This document shows, in pieces, positions 36,307 to 47,100 of a DNA stretch of 64,000 nucleotides (position 1 is its first letter; the number at the start of each line of letters is the position of its first letter). The notes beneath the pieces are model-generated. The model did not search any database, had not been told where the DNA came from, and saw nothing but the letters and a program-made list of their open reading frames with translations. The DNA is taken from the NCBI RefSeq assembly GCF_025913575.1, contig NZ_CP109785.1, forward strand, positions 1,488,001-1,552,000, written 5' to 3'. This DNA comes from Halocatena marina. GTDB taxonomy: Archaea; Halobacteriota; Halobacteria; Halobacteriales; Haloarculaceae. The position numbers and the translations under genes are program-made.

Positions 36307-37553
36307 TTAGATGTCTCCGTTGATAACCTCCGCAACCCGCTGTCGATCGAACATCCGCTCGGATTCGGGAATCTCGGGATACGGTCCCTTGACGTACGTT
36401 GGCCACTCACCGAACTGCTCCGGATAGAGTTGTTTTGTGCTCATCTCCAACTGGAAGAGGTTCAGGATCGGTCCCTGATATCGCGCCCTCAATGGATGGA
36501 CACGGTCGTTCTGAACCGCGGTGATCTCGGATGCAACCGGAGCTGCTCCGAGCGTCTCACGAATATCCTGCATGTTCGAATTGGGGTGGATACCACCGAG
36601 GAACAGTATCACGTCCGGATCAGCTTCGAGCGGGGCTTCGAAGTCGACTACAGCCCCAGCTCTATCGTGCAATCGAACGCGTCCTGTGGACCAAGCGGAC
36701 GCGTGTGTGCCGTCAGGACCCCCGGTATATTCAGCATGTACGCATCGACATCTCGTTCGAGATCAGCCGCAGTGATCATCACCACTGTCGGCCGTTCCCT
36801 GTCTGGCGGGAGGTAACTCTCGATCGAGTCGAGAATTCCTGCACGAATCTCTGCAAGTGCTTCGTATCGTGCTTCTTCTCGGAAGACTGCCGCGACCTTT
36901 TCGAACATTTCCCACAGTCCATAGTACTGATAGTCATCCACCCCTGCGGGTGGCTCTGCGTGCCGCTCGCTGTAGTTGTTCCCGAATCACAGGCCAACGT
37001 TTTCGCTGATCTCCTCGATATCGTCCATCCAGTTTTCGAGCGAGAACACGCTCGCTGGATCAGTGAGATGGACATCACTGTCTAACTCGTAGAGTTTCTC
37101 TTTGCTCGTCTCCCACGAGGGGTAGAGCCCTGTCCAGTCGAGCGAGACACCCTCAAGACGGGGCGTGAACTGATTCCAGAGCGCGTGATAGTAGTCGGGG
37201 GCGTGCATTGCGGTCACGTCGTTCCCACGACCCAGTGCGAAGGCCATCCCGGCCAAATGAGTCAGTCGGGTGAATATGCGCTCGGGAACAGCGTCAAACG
37301 TAACCGGACCCATCGGTGCCATCGTTACCGAATAGGAGTCGTCTGCTGCGGCTGTCTTCTCATTCGGGGCTGTATCGGTTGTTTGAGTGTCTGTAGTAGT
37401 CGATTCAGGTGCGGAGCTTGATTCATTACCACCAAGACAGCCCGCCAGAAGTCCACTTCCGACAACGACGCCACTGTACTTCAGGTAATCGCGCCGTGTT
37501 GATGTCTCGTATGCAACGCTGAGATGGAATAATTGGAACCGAGGTACCGACAC
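36307..37553 (-). pseudogene. Iron-siderophore/cobalamin-type ABC substrate-binding lipoprotein, broken by a stop and a frameshift
   Basis: The frame from 37553 has a Tat/lipobox signal (STRRDYLKYSG, then GSGLLAGCLGG) and a periplasmic-binding-protein domain beginning PVTFDAVPERIFTR. At 36987-36989 TGA interrupts ISENVG(L*)FGNNYSERH, where relatives usually have an aromatic residue. The same frame resumes through DDYQYYGLWEMFEKVAAVF to about 36675, then a one-base loss near 36678 shifts reading into the frame that ends ADPDVILFLGG ... EVINGDI at 36307. No normal start codon precedes the signal sequence. No matching permease or ATPase gene is nearby. Confidence 0.75.
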
Positions 37554-37798
37554 AAGAGGGCTGTACCGAGTACAGCGGCGTCACCGACCGATTCAGGTAC
37601 AGGATGGACAATACCTGCTGTGAGGTGATCTTTCCGTGATTTTACACATCCGTCTCCCAGACTCATCCCTCGTTCTTATGACAGACGAAGGCCCTCTGTG
37701 GGTGCTTTTTCTGCATCGATATCAAGCAGCGTCTCACTGGTCCAACGAACAACGATACAGCAGAAGACCAGTGAGTACTAACCGAGCACGGTCGGCGT

Positions 37799-38704
37799 TC
37801 ACTCGCCAGCGTAGGTGGTAAAAATCTCCTCAACAGAAGCCTCTCGGAGTGAAAACGTCTCGATTGTTGTGCCAGCCTCCTCGATGGCCCGCAGAATCCT
37901 CCGTCGGTTATCCATTCGGAGGGTACTGACAACGAGTGTCTCGTTGTCTCTCTCGACATCAACGACACCATCGACGGACTCGACGGCTGTGGTCGCGTCG
38001 TCCGGAACGCCAGTCGTCTCGATGATGAGTTCGTCAGGAATGCCAGCCTCCGTCCGAAGGTCCGAGACCGCTCCTTCGGCAACTAACTGTCCTCCGTTGA
38101 GGATCCCAACTCGGTCACAGACAAGCGCGACCTGTCCGAGAACGTGACTGGAGAAGAAAACGGTCGTCCCCTGTTCATTCACGTTGTACACGATTTCTCT
38201 GACTTTCTTCGCGCCGTTCGGATCGAGACCAGTAAAGGGTTCGTCGAGAATCAATAGCTCGGGATCGCCGACCAGCGCCATCGCCAACGCAAGCCGCTGT
38301 TGCATCCCATGCGAGTACTTTTCCGTCCGCTGATCACCCGCTTCGGTGAGTCCAACTTGGGAGAGCAGTGTCTTCGGGTCGTCAGCAGCACCCTTCGCGT
38401 CGATCGCGTAGTCGAGGTGAGCCTCGCCAGTCAGTCGGTCGTACAGACTGAATCGGTCGGGAAGAATTCCGATTCGGTTGTGAAGCGCTCGCACGTCAGC
38501 CTGTGGATCGGAACCGAGCACCTTCACCTCACCGTGGGACGGTTTGATATAGTCCATCAACAGAGCGATTGTTGTGGATTTTCCCGCGCCATTCGGACCG
38601 AGGAAGCCGAAGATTTCCCCCGCTCGAACGGTGAGATCGAGACTATCAACGGCTGTTACGTCGCCATACACCTTCGTCAGAGCAGTCGTTTTGATAGCAG
38701 GCAT
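37799..38704 (-). CDS. ABC transporter ATP-binding protein (ABC-2 exporter)
   Basis: A 301-residue ATPase: Walker A GPNGAGKST at 35-43, Walker B ELLILDEPFTG, then the switch FSSHVLGQ. The signature position reads YSHGMQQR instead of the canonical LSGGQ, a variant seen in some archaeal ABC-2 ATPases. A roughly 80-residue C-terminal domain after the ATPase core (about 220-301) is typical of these exporters. It starts 2 bp after the permease stop, so the two form one unit. Substrate unknown. Confidence 0.9.
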   Translation of the reverse strand: MPAIKTTALTKVYGDVTAVDSLDLTVRAGEIFGFLGPNGAGKSTTIALLMDYIKPSHGEVKVLGSDPQADVRALHNRIGILPDRFSLYDRLTGEAHLDYAIDAKGAADDPKTLLSQVGLTEAGDQRTEKYSHGMQQRLALAMALVGDPELLILDEPFTGLDPNGAKKVREIVYNVNEQGTTVFFSSHVLGQVALVCDRVGILNGGQLVAEGAVSDLRTEAGIPDELIIETTGVPDDATTAVESVDGVVDVERDNETLVVSTLRMDNRRRILRAIEEAGTTIETFSLREASVEEIFTTYAGE

Positions 38705-38706
38705 TG

Positions 38707-39603
38707 TTATGAGAGATCAGCCGTTCGAAATACGTGAAAGCCAAGCGCACTCGGGATGATGATCCAGAGTCCGAGAATCACGAGCCCAAATTCCTCTGTC
38801 AGGTAGAACGGAGCTGGGTCGGTAAAAACGAGGTCGTAGACGAGTGCATTCGTCGTAATACTCGCCTGAAACTGACCGAGAACGTTGAAATATCCGCTCG
38901 CGCCGTTGCCGACTCCGAGCACCCGATTTGTTATTAAATAAAACGCTGTGATCGGGCTGAGTCGTTCAAACAGAAAGAGCCACTCCGATGCAGGCGGAGT
39001 GAAAATGTTCAGCGTCTCTCCCGTTACGAGCGAATACATCCAGTTACGGATCCTATACCACGACAGCAAGAAGACGAGGAAATAGCCGAACGTCCCCGCC
39101 GCTGCCCGGGTCGGTCGTGAGACGGCCGCTGAAATGCCAGTGGCAATGCTCACGTTCACGAGCGTGTACAGCAACGAGAGACCGAGAAAGCTGGCGAAAC
39201 CGATCAGAGAGAAGAGACCAATACGGACGATCCCGGTGGCACCAGCAACGAGAAAGGCGGCGATCAATGGAACTCCAAGAGCTACGGACTGGCCGAGAAT
39301 CTTGCCAATAAGTATATCAGATCGGGTCTGTGGAAACCCAACAGCAAATTTGATGCTGCCCGATACTCGTTCACCAGCGATCGACCTGTATGCAATCAGA
39401 ATCGCTGTCAAGGGCACAATTACGCCGACCGGCCGCTGAAAAGCAGCGAGTACGACATTGGTTCCGAGTTGGTTCTGGACGAAAGGTGGTTCGTCTCCCA
39501 TGAGATAGATCGCTCCAGCCGTTATCAGAAGTCCCATGAGCCAAGCTCCCTTCGAGCGAACGAGATCACGAAACTCTTTTCGAGCGACGGGTCGCCAATT
39601 CAT
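38707..39603 (-). CDS. ABC-2 type transporter permease
   Basis: A 298-residue membrane protein from the ATG at 39603 (MNWRPVARKEFRDLVRSKGAW), the standard N-terminal cytoplasmic helix of NosY-like ABC-2 permeases. Six hydrophobic helices follow, with SGSIKFAVGFPQTRSDILIGK between helices 2 and 3. An upstream TTG-started version would add nine residues. Partner of the ATPase at 37799-38704. Confidence 0.85.
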   Translation of the reverse strand: MNWRPVARKEFRDLVRSKGAWLMGLLITAGAIYLMGDEPPFVQNQLGTNVVLAAFQRPVGVIVPLTAILIAYRSIAGERVSGSIKFAVGFPQTRSDILIGKILGQSVALGVPLIAAFLVAGATGIVRIGLFSLIGFASFLGLSLLYTLVNVSIATGISAAVSRPTRAAAGTFGYFLVFLLSWYRIRNWMYSLVTGETLNIFTPPASEWLFLFERLSPITAFYLITNRVLGVGNGASGYFNVLGQFQASITTNALVYDLVFTDPAPFYLTEEFGLVILGLWIIIPSALGFHVFRTADLS

Positions 39604-39811
39604 GCGACGATTATCTAAAGAAAAGAACAAACCGATTTCGATCGATCCCGCTTTCAGATTCTTGAGTTATAGGTCGCTGTCTGTGCTCAGAACTGCCAAC
39701 TTTTGCCACTGTGTTCACTCAGGAGAGGGAATGAATAGGATTCTCTAATGGTATTGAAGCTCCATACAACAGACGTGACTCAGAATGAGACAGCTGATCA
39801 GTGAGTACTGT

Positions 39812-40060
39812 TTATCGCGTAGCAACGTAATAGAGTGGGACGACGCCAGGAACGATGAATGGATAGACAAGAGGGCCAACAATAGCCGACTCTGTTCTGG
39901 CTATGCCTGCGATACCGCCCATCGTGACAAGAAGGTATCCGACACACGAGGCAAGCAAGCCGTTGGTCATTCCAAAATACCAGAACGCTACGGCAAGAGC
40001 AGTTGTGCCAATCTGTCCCCACGCCCCAAAACGACACAACGTGGCTGGCTTTACGTCCAT
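39812..40060 (-). CDS. Small hydrophobic membrane protein (82 residues, unknown)
   Basis: About three hydrophobic segments with Gly and Ala, e.g. LASCVGYLLVTMGGIAG and VYPFIVPGVVPLYYVA. Hardly any charged residues occur after the first 12. No family recognised. The frame is open and intact with a plausible ATG, but membrane-like strings can arise in shadows, so this is moderate. Confidence 0.45.
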   Translation of the reverse strand: MDVKPATLCRFGAWGQIGTTALAVAFWYFGMTNGLLASCVGYLLVTMGGIAGIARTESAIVGPLVYPFIVPGVVPLYYVATR

Positions 40061-40077
40061 ACTCGTACTCGTTATCT

Positions 40078-40215
40078 ATGGCGGTTGATCAGCATGCTGA
40101 ATCATTCACCGTTTGGGTGTTCGGAGTGATCGGTCGATACTGTGATGAAGCATACGATGGTGCGTTCACCTGCTCCCACCGCTGTGATCGAACGAACGCA
40201 CCGTACTTCGCTTGA
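40078..40215 (+). CDS. Possible 45-residue Cys/His-containing protein
   Basis: An ATG-to-TGA frame reading MAVDQHAESFTVWVFGVIG, then RYCDEAYDGAFTCSHRCDRT. The codons favour C or G at many third positions, and the C-x(10)-C-x-H-x-C arrangement could bind zinc. It is divergent from the membrane protein gene. No homologue is recalled, so this is tentative. Confidence 0.3.
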   Translation: MAVDQHAESFTVWVFGVIGRYCDEAYDGAFTCSHRCDRTNAPYFA

Positions 40216-40279
40216 TTGTTGTTGCCCGTCTTTGATCGACTTCGTCGTCCATAGAGAGCAGCCTCTCAGCGTGCGTTCA

Positions 40280-41425
40280 CTAACTCTCTGTAGGATAAAA
40301 GGAAGTAGCGCCATGATCGGTCTGCCACGCGTACGCGTACGTCCACGAGGTTGATACCCGTGACAGCGTCCGGCCGTCATCACTCTCACCGGTGGCTCCG
40401 TTCCACTGCGCATCATCCGCTTCGAACAACGCCGGATCGTTGGTAGGCTTGAATTCGAACCCCGGGTTTTCGAATGCGTTTAGTTCTTCATCAGTTGCGA
40501 AGACAACAATATCTGTACCACCAACACGTGTCATCACGATCCCATCGGCTGTCTCGATCCGTGGACGAGCAAAGCCAACCGCTTCGTCCTCAACTGTTAC
40601 ACCCAGCACGTTGGTTTTCGATGATATGTCCGATGGACCCCGCTTCTCCCAGTCACGAGGTCCTCCATGCAGCGCGAGGTAACCGAACGTATCTTCACGC
40701 TGGAACACAGCCATCGCATCACTCTTGTAGCCGATTCCGGTTTCGTTTTCTTCAGATATCCAACTCCGGAGTTCGACCATCCCTTGGAGAAGTCGTAAAA
40801 ATGGCCGGATGTTGACCGTCTCGGTCCCAGTCTCTGGATTTCGAGCAAGATTGGCCGCTCGAATGAGGCTAAACGCAGCGTCCATCACCTCACGGCCCGC
40901 TGGATGTTCAAGCAGTCCCGTCGTTGTCCCAGCGAACTGTTGGAACAGAGTCGGCTCCGTGTTTGGACGCTGGAGCACGACTCCACTGGGATGTGCTGCG
41001 TGAAACGCTTCCCATGTCGTCATCCGGGCTGGATGCAACTCTAAATTGGTCCCTGCAAGCTCTCCACGGATGCACTCGCCGCTCGATTGTTTCCATTCTG
41101 AGCCAGTCTCCTGATCTCTCATCACGAGATTGTTCTCGACAATTTTACCTCCAAATTCGAATGTCAGCGTCTGCCCATCAATTCGGCGGTCATATGCGAC
41201 TGCACTCCCACAAAGTGGACAGTAGGACACCAGAACAGGCGTTCTACTGATTATGTCGTTGACCATATGGTGAATATTGAGAATCCGTTCTGGGTACGCA
41301 CGCGCTCCACTTTTCGCGTCGATAACCAATAGATCATCCGCATGCTCTCCGAAGTACGTCCTCTCAAATGCTGGCTCGGCGATGCTTGGTATGAACTCTG
41401 TATCGAATCCTTCGATAACTTGCAT
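40280..41425 (-). CDS. DUF3179 domain protein
   Basis: A 381-residue soluble protein with the DUF3179 hallmarks: ARAYPERILNIHHMVND, then LVSYCPLCGSAVAYDR (CPLC, a possible metal or redox site), LTFEFGGKIVENNLVMRD, GSEWKQSSGECIRGELAG, and TTWEAFHAAHPSGVVL. The function of the family is unknown. No signal peptide is visible, although many relatives are exported. The region after residue 190 is a less typical insertion of about 70 residues before conserved blocks resume (GYLALHGG). Confidence 0.85.
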   Translation of the reverse strand: MQVIEGFDTEFIPSIAEPAFERTYFGEHADDLLVIDAKSGARAYPERILNIHHMVNDIISRTPVLVSYCPLCGSAVAYDRRIDGQTLTFEFGGKIVENNLVMRDQETGSEWKQSSGECIRGELAGTNLELHPARMTTWEAFHAAHPSGVVLQRPNTEPTLFQQFAGTTTGLLEHPAGREVMDAAFSLIRAANLARNPETGTETVNIRPFLRLLQGMVELRSWISEENETGIGYKSDAMAVFQREDTFGYLALHGGPRDWEKRGPSDISSKTNVLGVTVEDEAVGFARPRIETADGIVMTRVGGTDIVVFATDEELNAFENPGFEFKPTNDPALFEADDAQWNGATGESDDGRTLSRVSTSWTYAYAWQTDHGATSFYPTES

Positions 41426-41764
41426 TGGTGTTACCCACTAACTCCTTAGTACCGGAACGACATAATACTAATATATAGTACAGTTCATCGCATTGACGAG
41501 GAGTAATTACCTCTACTTGAGGTAAGGTACTTTCACTGCTGATAGCCGTATTTAGATTTCTCGGCGTTATGTCGTTCACTCTCTATCAGCCCGTCACTGT
41601 CTGACCCGGTGACGTCTCTATGAGATCTGTCCGAATTCGTGTCTAACTAATAGTAAAAATAGTAGAAGATAGCTCGATATTCTGTCTTAGCTACTACGAT
41701 TCCCAATCGTATTCTGATGGCAGTAAGACTGAGAAAATAAACAACCGTCTATCGCGTCCAGATT
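41426..41764. other. 339-bp intergenic region
   Basis: AT-rich; promoter of the DUF3179 gene on the minus strand (near 41430-41480) and the downstream side of a membrane protein gene. No gene seen. Confidence 0.4.
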
Positions 41765-42241
41765 CTACAGCAAGACAACCAATACGGTCTGTAGGATGAC
41801 CACTCCACTAGTAGCGATCAGTCCCATATGATGTATTGTGACAAGACCGCCGAGACCCTCTCGCACATCGTCTATATCACCGTCTGAAGATACCGATTTG
41901 ACCGCAGCGATACGAGCTCGGAGCTGCGAAATCACGTAACCCATGCTCAGAAAGAGCCAAACGGCAACTGTTAGCGCTGACTCTCCGAAGTTTTGCTGCC
42001 ACATTTGGTACAGAACTAGTACTGTACCGCTACTGACGACAGTAGCCATCGTCGGTGGGGCAATATTGATGATACGTTTTAATTCTGCGTGAATCAACCG
42101 CGCGTTTTCATCCGTGACACGTGGATTGTCGCTGTCAAACACGAGACCCCAGACAGGCTTTTCGACATACGATAACGTGGTGAAAAAGCCGGTTGCGAAT
42201 GAGAAAGAGATGGCGATTACTATTGATGTGAGATTAGCCAT
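41765..42241 (-). CDS. Four-helix membrane protein (DUF1772/anthrone-oxygenase-like plan, tentative)
   Basis: A 158-residue protein from the ATG at 42241. Helices lie at about 2-25, 60-85, 93-110 and 137-157, with a hydrophilic loop (DSDNPRVTDENARLIHAEL) after the first. The four-helix plan with a central acid/His-rich loop resembles DUF1772 proteins, but I see no firm signature. A divergent HxlR gene lies 440 bp away. Confidence 0.5.
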   Translation of the reverse strand: MANLTSIVIAISFSFATGFFTTLSYVEKPVWGLVFDSDNPRVTDENARLIHAELKRIINIAPPTMATVVSSGTVLVLYQMWQQNFGESALTVAVWLFLSMGYVISQLRARIAAVKSVSSDGDIDDVREGLGGLVTIHHMGLIATSGVVILQTVLVVLL

Positions 42242-42683
42242 GAGCACCCTGTTTGTCAGCTTTCATTCCAATGACACTATTTGTCGAGCTAACTTCGGTA
42301 CGATGTGGCCGGTTATTCTGAATAGTGTGTGTCCAACCAACTATCACAGTCCCAACTGTCTTCCCGACAGTCCAAGAGTCACGTCTGATATTCGATCCGT
42401 CTTTGATCTGCATATCGGATTCCCGATTCCAACTTCAACGCCATAGCATATAATTATAATATATACTACATTTTATTAGGTTGGAAACGGTTGAGTAGAT
42501 GAAGTCTGAGTAAGTGAATACCCTGCTGTGTAGTTGTCGCTGAATTTCTCTATTACTGCTCTTCTTTAGCGTCTCATTGTGACATCATTTGATGAGTAAA
42601 ACAAGCTAACTATCCTACTACCCGTTCGTGATAACTCCCACATCAGCGAGTTGCTTATTTTCTTGGTGAATCTTTAGCTGGAC
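42242..42683. other. 442-bp intergenic region between divergent membrane protein and HxlR genes
   Basis: AT-rich, especially near 42445-42480. It should carry both promoters. No gene or clear operator palindrome was recognised. Confidence 0.4.
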
Positions 42684-43076
42684 ATGAGTAACGGCAACCG
42701 TGAATATGTCTTCAAGCCAGCGCTCGGTGAAGGGGACTCTCGTGCCTCAGTTGCAATCGAGTTTCTAAGTCGGAAATGGACTCGAACCATCATCGAGATA
42801 CTGCTCGATCAAGAGAGTCTTCGATACAACGAGCTCAAAGACGAACTTGATGGAATTTCGGATAAGGCACTCTCAAACGCGCTGGAGGGGCTGGAAGACA
42901 TGTACTTAGTTCACCGCGAAGTGGTGAACGACCGACCGGTCAAGGTACAGTATTCGCTTACTGAAGTCGGCGACTCACTCGGAACAATAATCGACGATTT
43001 CTTGGAATGGAAATATGAATATATCCAGTACGTAGAACATATCGAGGAAGGAGCGAATAACAGCGAGCTTCAGTGA
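42684..43076 (+). CDS. HxlR-family winged-helix regulator
   Basis: A 130-residue regulator with the HxlR winged helix: FLSRKWTRTIIEILLDQ (the K-W-x-x-x-I-I-x-x-L motif), then SLRYNELKDELDGISDKALSNALEGLEDMYLVHR and the wing VKVQYSLTEVGDSL. These proteins bind as dimers and answer to redox or reactive compounds; this one has no Cys, so redox sensing by thiols is unlikely. It is divergent from the membrane protein at 41765-42241, a likely target. Confidence 0.85.
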   Translation: MSNGNREYVFKPALGEGDSRASVAIEFLSRKWTRTIIEILLDQESLRYNELKDELDGISDKALSNALEGLEDMYLVHREVVNDRPVKVQYSLTEVGDSLGTIIDDFLEWKYEYIQYVEHIEEGANNSELQ

Positions 43077-43278
43077 GTGGCTCGACATCGAAAAATATTC
43101 TGCGAACGACAGCGTCACGATTGGGTTTATCCGCGATAGAAGACTCAAGAAACGGTTTTAGACGAGGTCCCGAACACTACTGTACATCGGCAGATTTGAT
43201 AGGAGTACACTGATCAAAGATCGAGTTACCCACATTCACCAAATCCCTGTGATTGGGGCGAGAACAATCACCAACACG

Positions 43279-44073
43279 TCATGTGCTTTTCCGTCCCAAG
43301 ATGAATTGCAGACGCTTGCGCACAATTCTCGTCCACTCTTCGCCCGTATTTATCGCCTCCACAACAGTCGATGGGAGTTCTCTCCAACCCCTGCCCCAGG
43401 GTATAACGTCGATGTCCGTCCCATCGCCCGTGTTGGCCGTACGTAGCCAGTCAGAAATCGTGTCAGGCGATCGGTGACGGACAACTGTTTTCTCATCGTT
43501 GTCGTACTCAATTAGTCCAACGTCATCTAACCTCGGTAAGTCGACATGATGGAGTGTCGCAAGCAGTGTGGATCCGTCCCCATCCTCATCCGTTGTCTGT
43601 GATCGTGAAGACGATCTCAATGCCGTTTCGAGTTCACCAAGAGGAAGAGGCAAGGTACGCTCTGCAATAATCGACATGATGTGTTGACGACGCGAATGTG
43701 CAAGAAGGACCGCAAGCGCATCCCACGGAATGGCGGGATCATCTACTCCCGAGAGCCAGACATCCATCCCCTCGACAGGAACGTGTTCGGTTATACTGAT
43801 GCCCACTGATTGTCGCTCGATCCACTCTGCTGCTTCCAACGCTGGTAAGCACCGGTGGGACAGATCAATGAGAATTCGCTGGTGGTCTACTTCAGTTACC
43901 GGTGCCAGCGATTCATCCGCCTCTCGTACAGCAAGTTGACTGGCAAGGGTACGCTGTGATATCGGACCGGATCGCTCCCGTAGTATGGCAATAATCTGGC
44001 GCTGTCGTGGGTCGGCGAATATCGCCGACTGGATCGGCATAGTCCCGGACGGTGATTGTCTCTCGCTCCTCAT
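43279..44073 (-). CDS. Twin-domain DUF7344-type winged-helix protein
   Basis: A 264-residue haloarchaeal protein with two similar winged-helix units: first about 17-105 (SAIFADPRQRQIIAILRERSG, then CLPALEAAEWIERQ), second about 120-210 (ALAVLLAHSRRQHIMSIIAE, then HHVDLPRLDDVGLIEYDNDEK). The second unit carries the DUF7344 signature. Its tail of about 40 residues is basic. It ends convergent with the HxlR gene, and starts close to the large PAS regulator, which is transcribed toward it on the same strand. Confidence 0.75.
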   Translation of the reverse strand: MRSERQSPSGTMPIQSAIFADPRQRQIIAILRERSGPISQRTLASQLAVREADESLAPVTEVDHQRILIDLSHRCLPALEAAEWIERQSVGISITEHVPVEGMDVWLSGVDDPAIPWDALAVLLAHSRRQHIMSIIAERTLPLPLGELETALRSSSRSQTTDEDGDGSTLLATLHHVDLPRLDDVGLIEYDNDEKTVVRHRSPDTISDWLRTANTGDGTDIDVIPWGRGWRELPSTVVEAINTGEEWTRIVRKRLQFILGRKST

Positions 44074-44138
44074 ACAGCATAATCTACCGCGCGAAACGTC
44101 ATAATCAGAATGGCGGATATATGAGGTAGTGACGATAA

Positions 44139-47100
44139 CTACTGTAAGGCGTTACCAAATGCCACATTCAGCAGTTTTTTCTGAGCTTTTCGAAGATGCT
44201 GATGAAAGGTCGAGGAGCTGATGTCGAGTGATGCGGCAACATCTTCTCCAGAACTCTCTCGGGGAGAATCGAAGAATCCTGAGTAACACGCCGCCTCAAG
44301 CGCCGTCCGTTGGCGGTCTGTGAGTGAGTCTTCGATCACAGTTCGGAATTCACCCGGAGACACTTGCTGGCGGGTTATGTATCGTTGGCCAGCAAATTCC
44401 ATGTCGGGGTGGATTTCTTCGACAGCCTCTGTAACCGCACGGACGTTTGCTGTCGCTGGCAGTTCGCCCACGACTCGCAACTCATCATTCGTAATCTCGG
44501 TGGATTTCGTCCGTCCGTCGAACCGCCAAAACAGCGCCGCTAACGTATCGTCGGTCATCCGCACCGCAATACGAACGTGGTCACCTTCCTCAATGAGAAC
44601 GCGTGCGCTCGTCACCGATGGAAACTCATCGACGAGTTCCATACACTGTTCGGCAGTGAGTCCGTCAATGGTATAATAGTGGAGATAGTCATCGTCGTCC
44701 AGATGGATTGCCCGATCGCTCGAAAGCTCGAGAGCTCCATCAACCTTCGAAACGAGGGGTTCAGCCAGCACTGTGGAGTAGTATTCGACCTCAATCATTC
44801 GATCTGCCAGCAGCGATTTTCCACGTTCGAGTGCAGTGATTGCGTGACCTACTATTTCCGCGAGTTGCCGAATAATCGCTTGTTCGATATCGCCGATCGT
44901 CGCCGAACGTTCCGTATAGAGGTTTAAGACGCCATACCGTCGACCTTTGTAGACGATCGGCACAGCAATCACTGAGTGAGTCTGGCAGTCACGATCTTCA
45001 CACCACTGTTCATAGGCAGGGTCCTCACAAATGTTCCGTGAGAGCTGCACAGACTGTGTATTCATTGCCTGAGCAATTGGACCCTGTCCAGTTGGATCGT
45101 TCTCATCGAGTGAGATCGTAATGTCTGTCAGATGTCCACTTGCTCCAGTTGCCGCGTGAGCGGTGAGCTCTCGGCCATCCCTGCTGGTGTGTCCGATCCA
45201 GGCGAAGTCGTAAACATTTGATGCAGCGAGACGCTCACAAACCCGTTGTTCCATCTCGGTTCGCGTGGACTGTCCTAGTACTATGTCACTGACATTCAGT
45301 GCGACACCTTGAAGATGGTTAAGCGCGGCCACCTCCTGACGTTGCTGTTCGAGTCGACGCTCTTGTTCCTTGCGCTCGGTGATATCCCGGACAACACCGA
45401 CCCGCTCGTGAAGAGCCTCACCCGGCAGAAGCGAAAACGTCGCCTCAGCGGTAGTCGTCTCACCGTCGGATCGTTGGAGGTCAGCCTCGACCTTCGGTTC
45501 ATCGCCCTCCCCTCTCCTCATCTCCGCTTCAACCTCCTCGGCGGTAGCGATGATCGTTTCGTCGACGATCAACGAGACATGCTCGCCACAGAGTTCCTCG
45601 CGGTCGTACCCCACCATGTTGGCGTACGCCTCGTTGACCATCGTAAAGTATCCCTCACCGTCGACAGCGTACACACCATCGTTAATTGTCTCGAAAATCG
45701 TCTCGTACAGTTCGAGCTGACGCTCACGTTCTTTGCGATCGGTGATATCGTTGACGACGATCTGTGCCGCTGGCTCACCCTCGTGCATGATCGGGGTACT
45801 GGTCAGAATTGCGTGCTTGAGTCTGCCGTTTGCATCAATAAGTTTCGTTTCTATTGGTGAATGAGCCACCCGTTCGTCAATAACGCGTTGGATCCGCTCG
45901 GTCGTCTCGAAACGGTCATCTGGATGGACGAACTCGATTGCCGACTCGCCGAGGAGGTCATCAGCCGCGTTGGCTGCGAGTCGATCGGTTGCTGCGTCGT
46001 TCACATACGCGATCGTCCCATCCGCAGTGTAGATGACGATCGACGCGGATGAGGTTTCGACGAGACGGTGGTAGCGATCGCGCTGCTCTCGTAGTTCCCG
46101 TTCGCGTTCGAGACGATCCGTAATATCTCGAACGACGCCAGTCGTCCCTTGGAATGCCTCATCGTCTGGACGGATCGTGAATCGATTTTCGACGGGAATT
46201 CGCTCACCATCGGGAGTGTAGTGGTAACTGTCTGTACTCGCAACGTCACGCTCTCCCTCACGTAGATCTTGGATCAGTTCCGCCGACTGCGATAGCCCTT
46301 CATTGTCGACCACTTGGGAGAAGGACGATCCGAGGAGTTCCTCGCGCGTATAGCCCGTCAACTCACAGTAGGCATCGTTGACCATCGTAAACCGGCGATC
46401 TGCGTCGGTCATATACACACCATCGCGAACGTTCTCGACAGCGATTCGATAGTCTTCGAGCTCGCGTTCGCGTTCTTTTCGCTCACTCATATCAACGAGT
46501 GTCCCGAGGATCGCTGGCTCGCCTTCGTACTCGATGAGATCACCGTGGATTTCAACGTCAACTGCTGTCCCATCTGCATGTTTTCCCCGTCCTTCGTACC
46601 GAATAACGTCGATTTCACCGTGTTCACGTTGGCGGACGTACTCAGCGACTCTGGCTCGTTCGTCCTCCGCCACGAAGTCCAATACTGATTCACCGAGTGC
46701 CTCGTCCGGAGTGTAGCCAAGAATATCGGTGAATGTCGGGTTGACGTACTTCACTATTCCGTCCTGAATGATGCAGACGCCTACGAGACTCTGCTCAACG
46801 AAGCGTTGATATCGAGACTTCGTTGCCTGCCCGGCTTCGAGTTCGCTCCGATCGCTTTTCGAAGCATCGAGGTCGTCTGTCGAGGTAGTTGATAGTCGCC
46901 ACCAGACTCGTCCACTGGAACTGACTTTCTTCGTCCTGAGCGCGCCCAGATCGACGAGTTTCTGCAGTCGCTTGTAGGCAGTCCGACGGGGGCAATCAAG
47001 AGAATCGGCAATCTCTGGCGAGGTCAGGGGCTCGTTCGGGTGATCGGTGTGTTCGAAGACAGAGAGCGTCTCTGCATAGACGTCCTCCGAAGCGTGCCGT

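Noticed and set aside
36987..36989. TGA read as tryptophan or selenocysteine in the binding-protein gene
   Set aside because: The same gene also has a frameshift and no start codon, so decay is the simpler explanation; nothing in the window suggests recoding machinery.
38300..38737. 145-codon plus-strand frame opposite the ABC ATPase
   Set aside because: Shadow of a clear ATPase gene.
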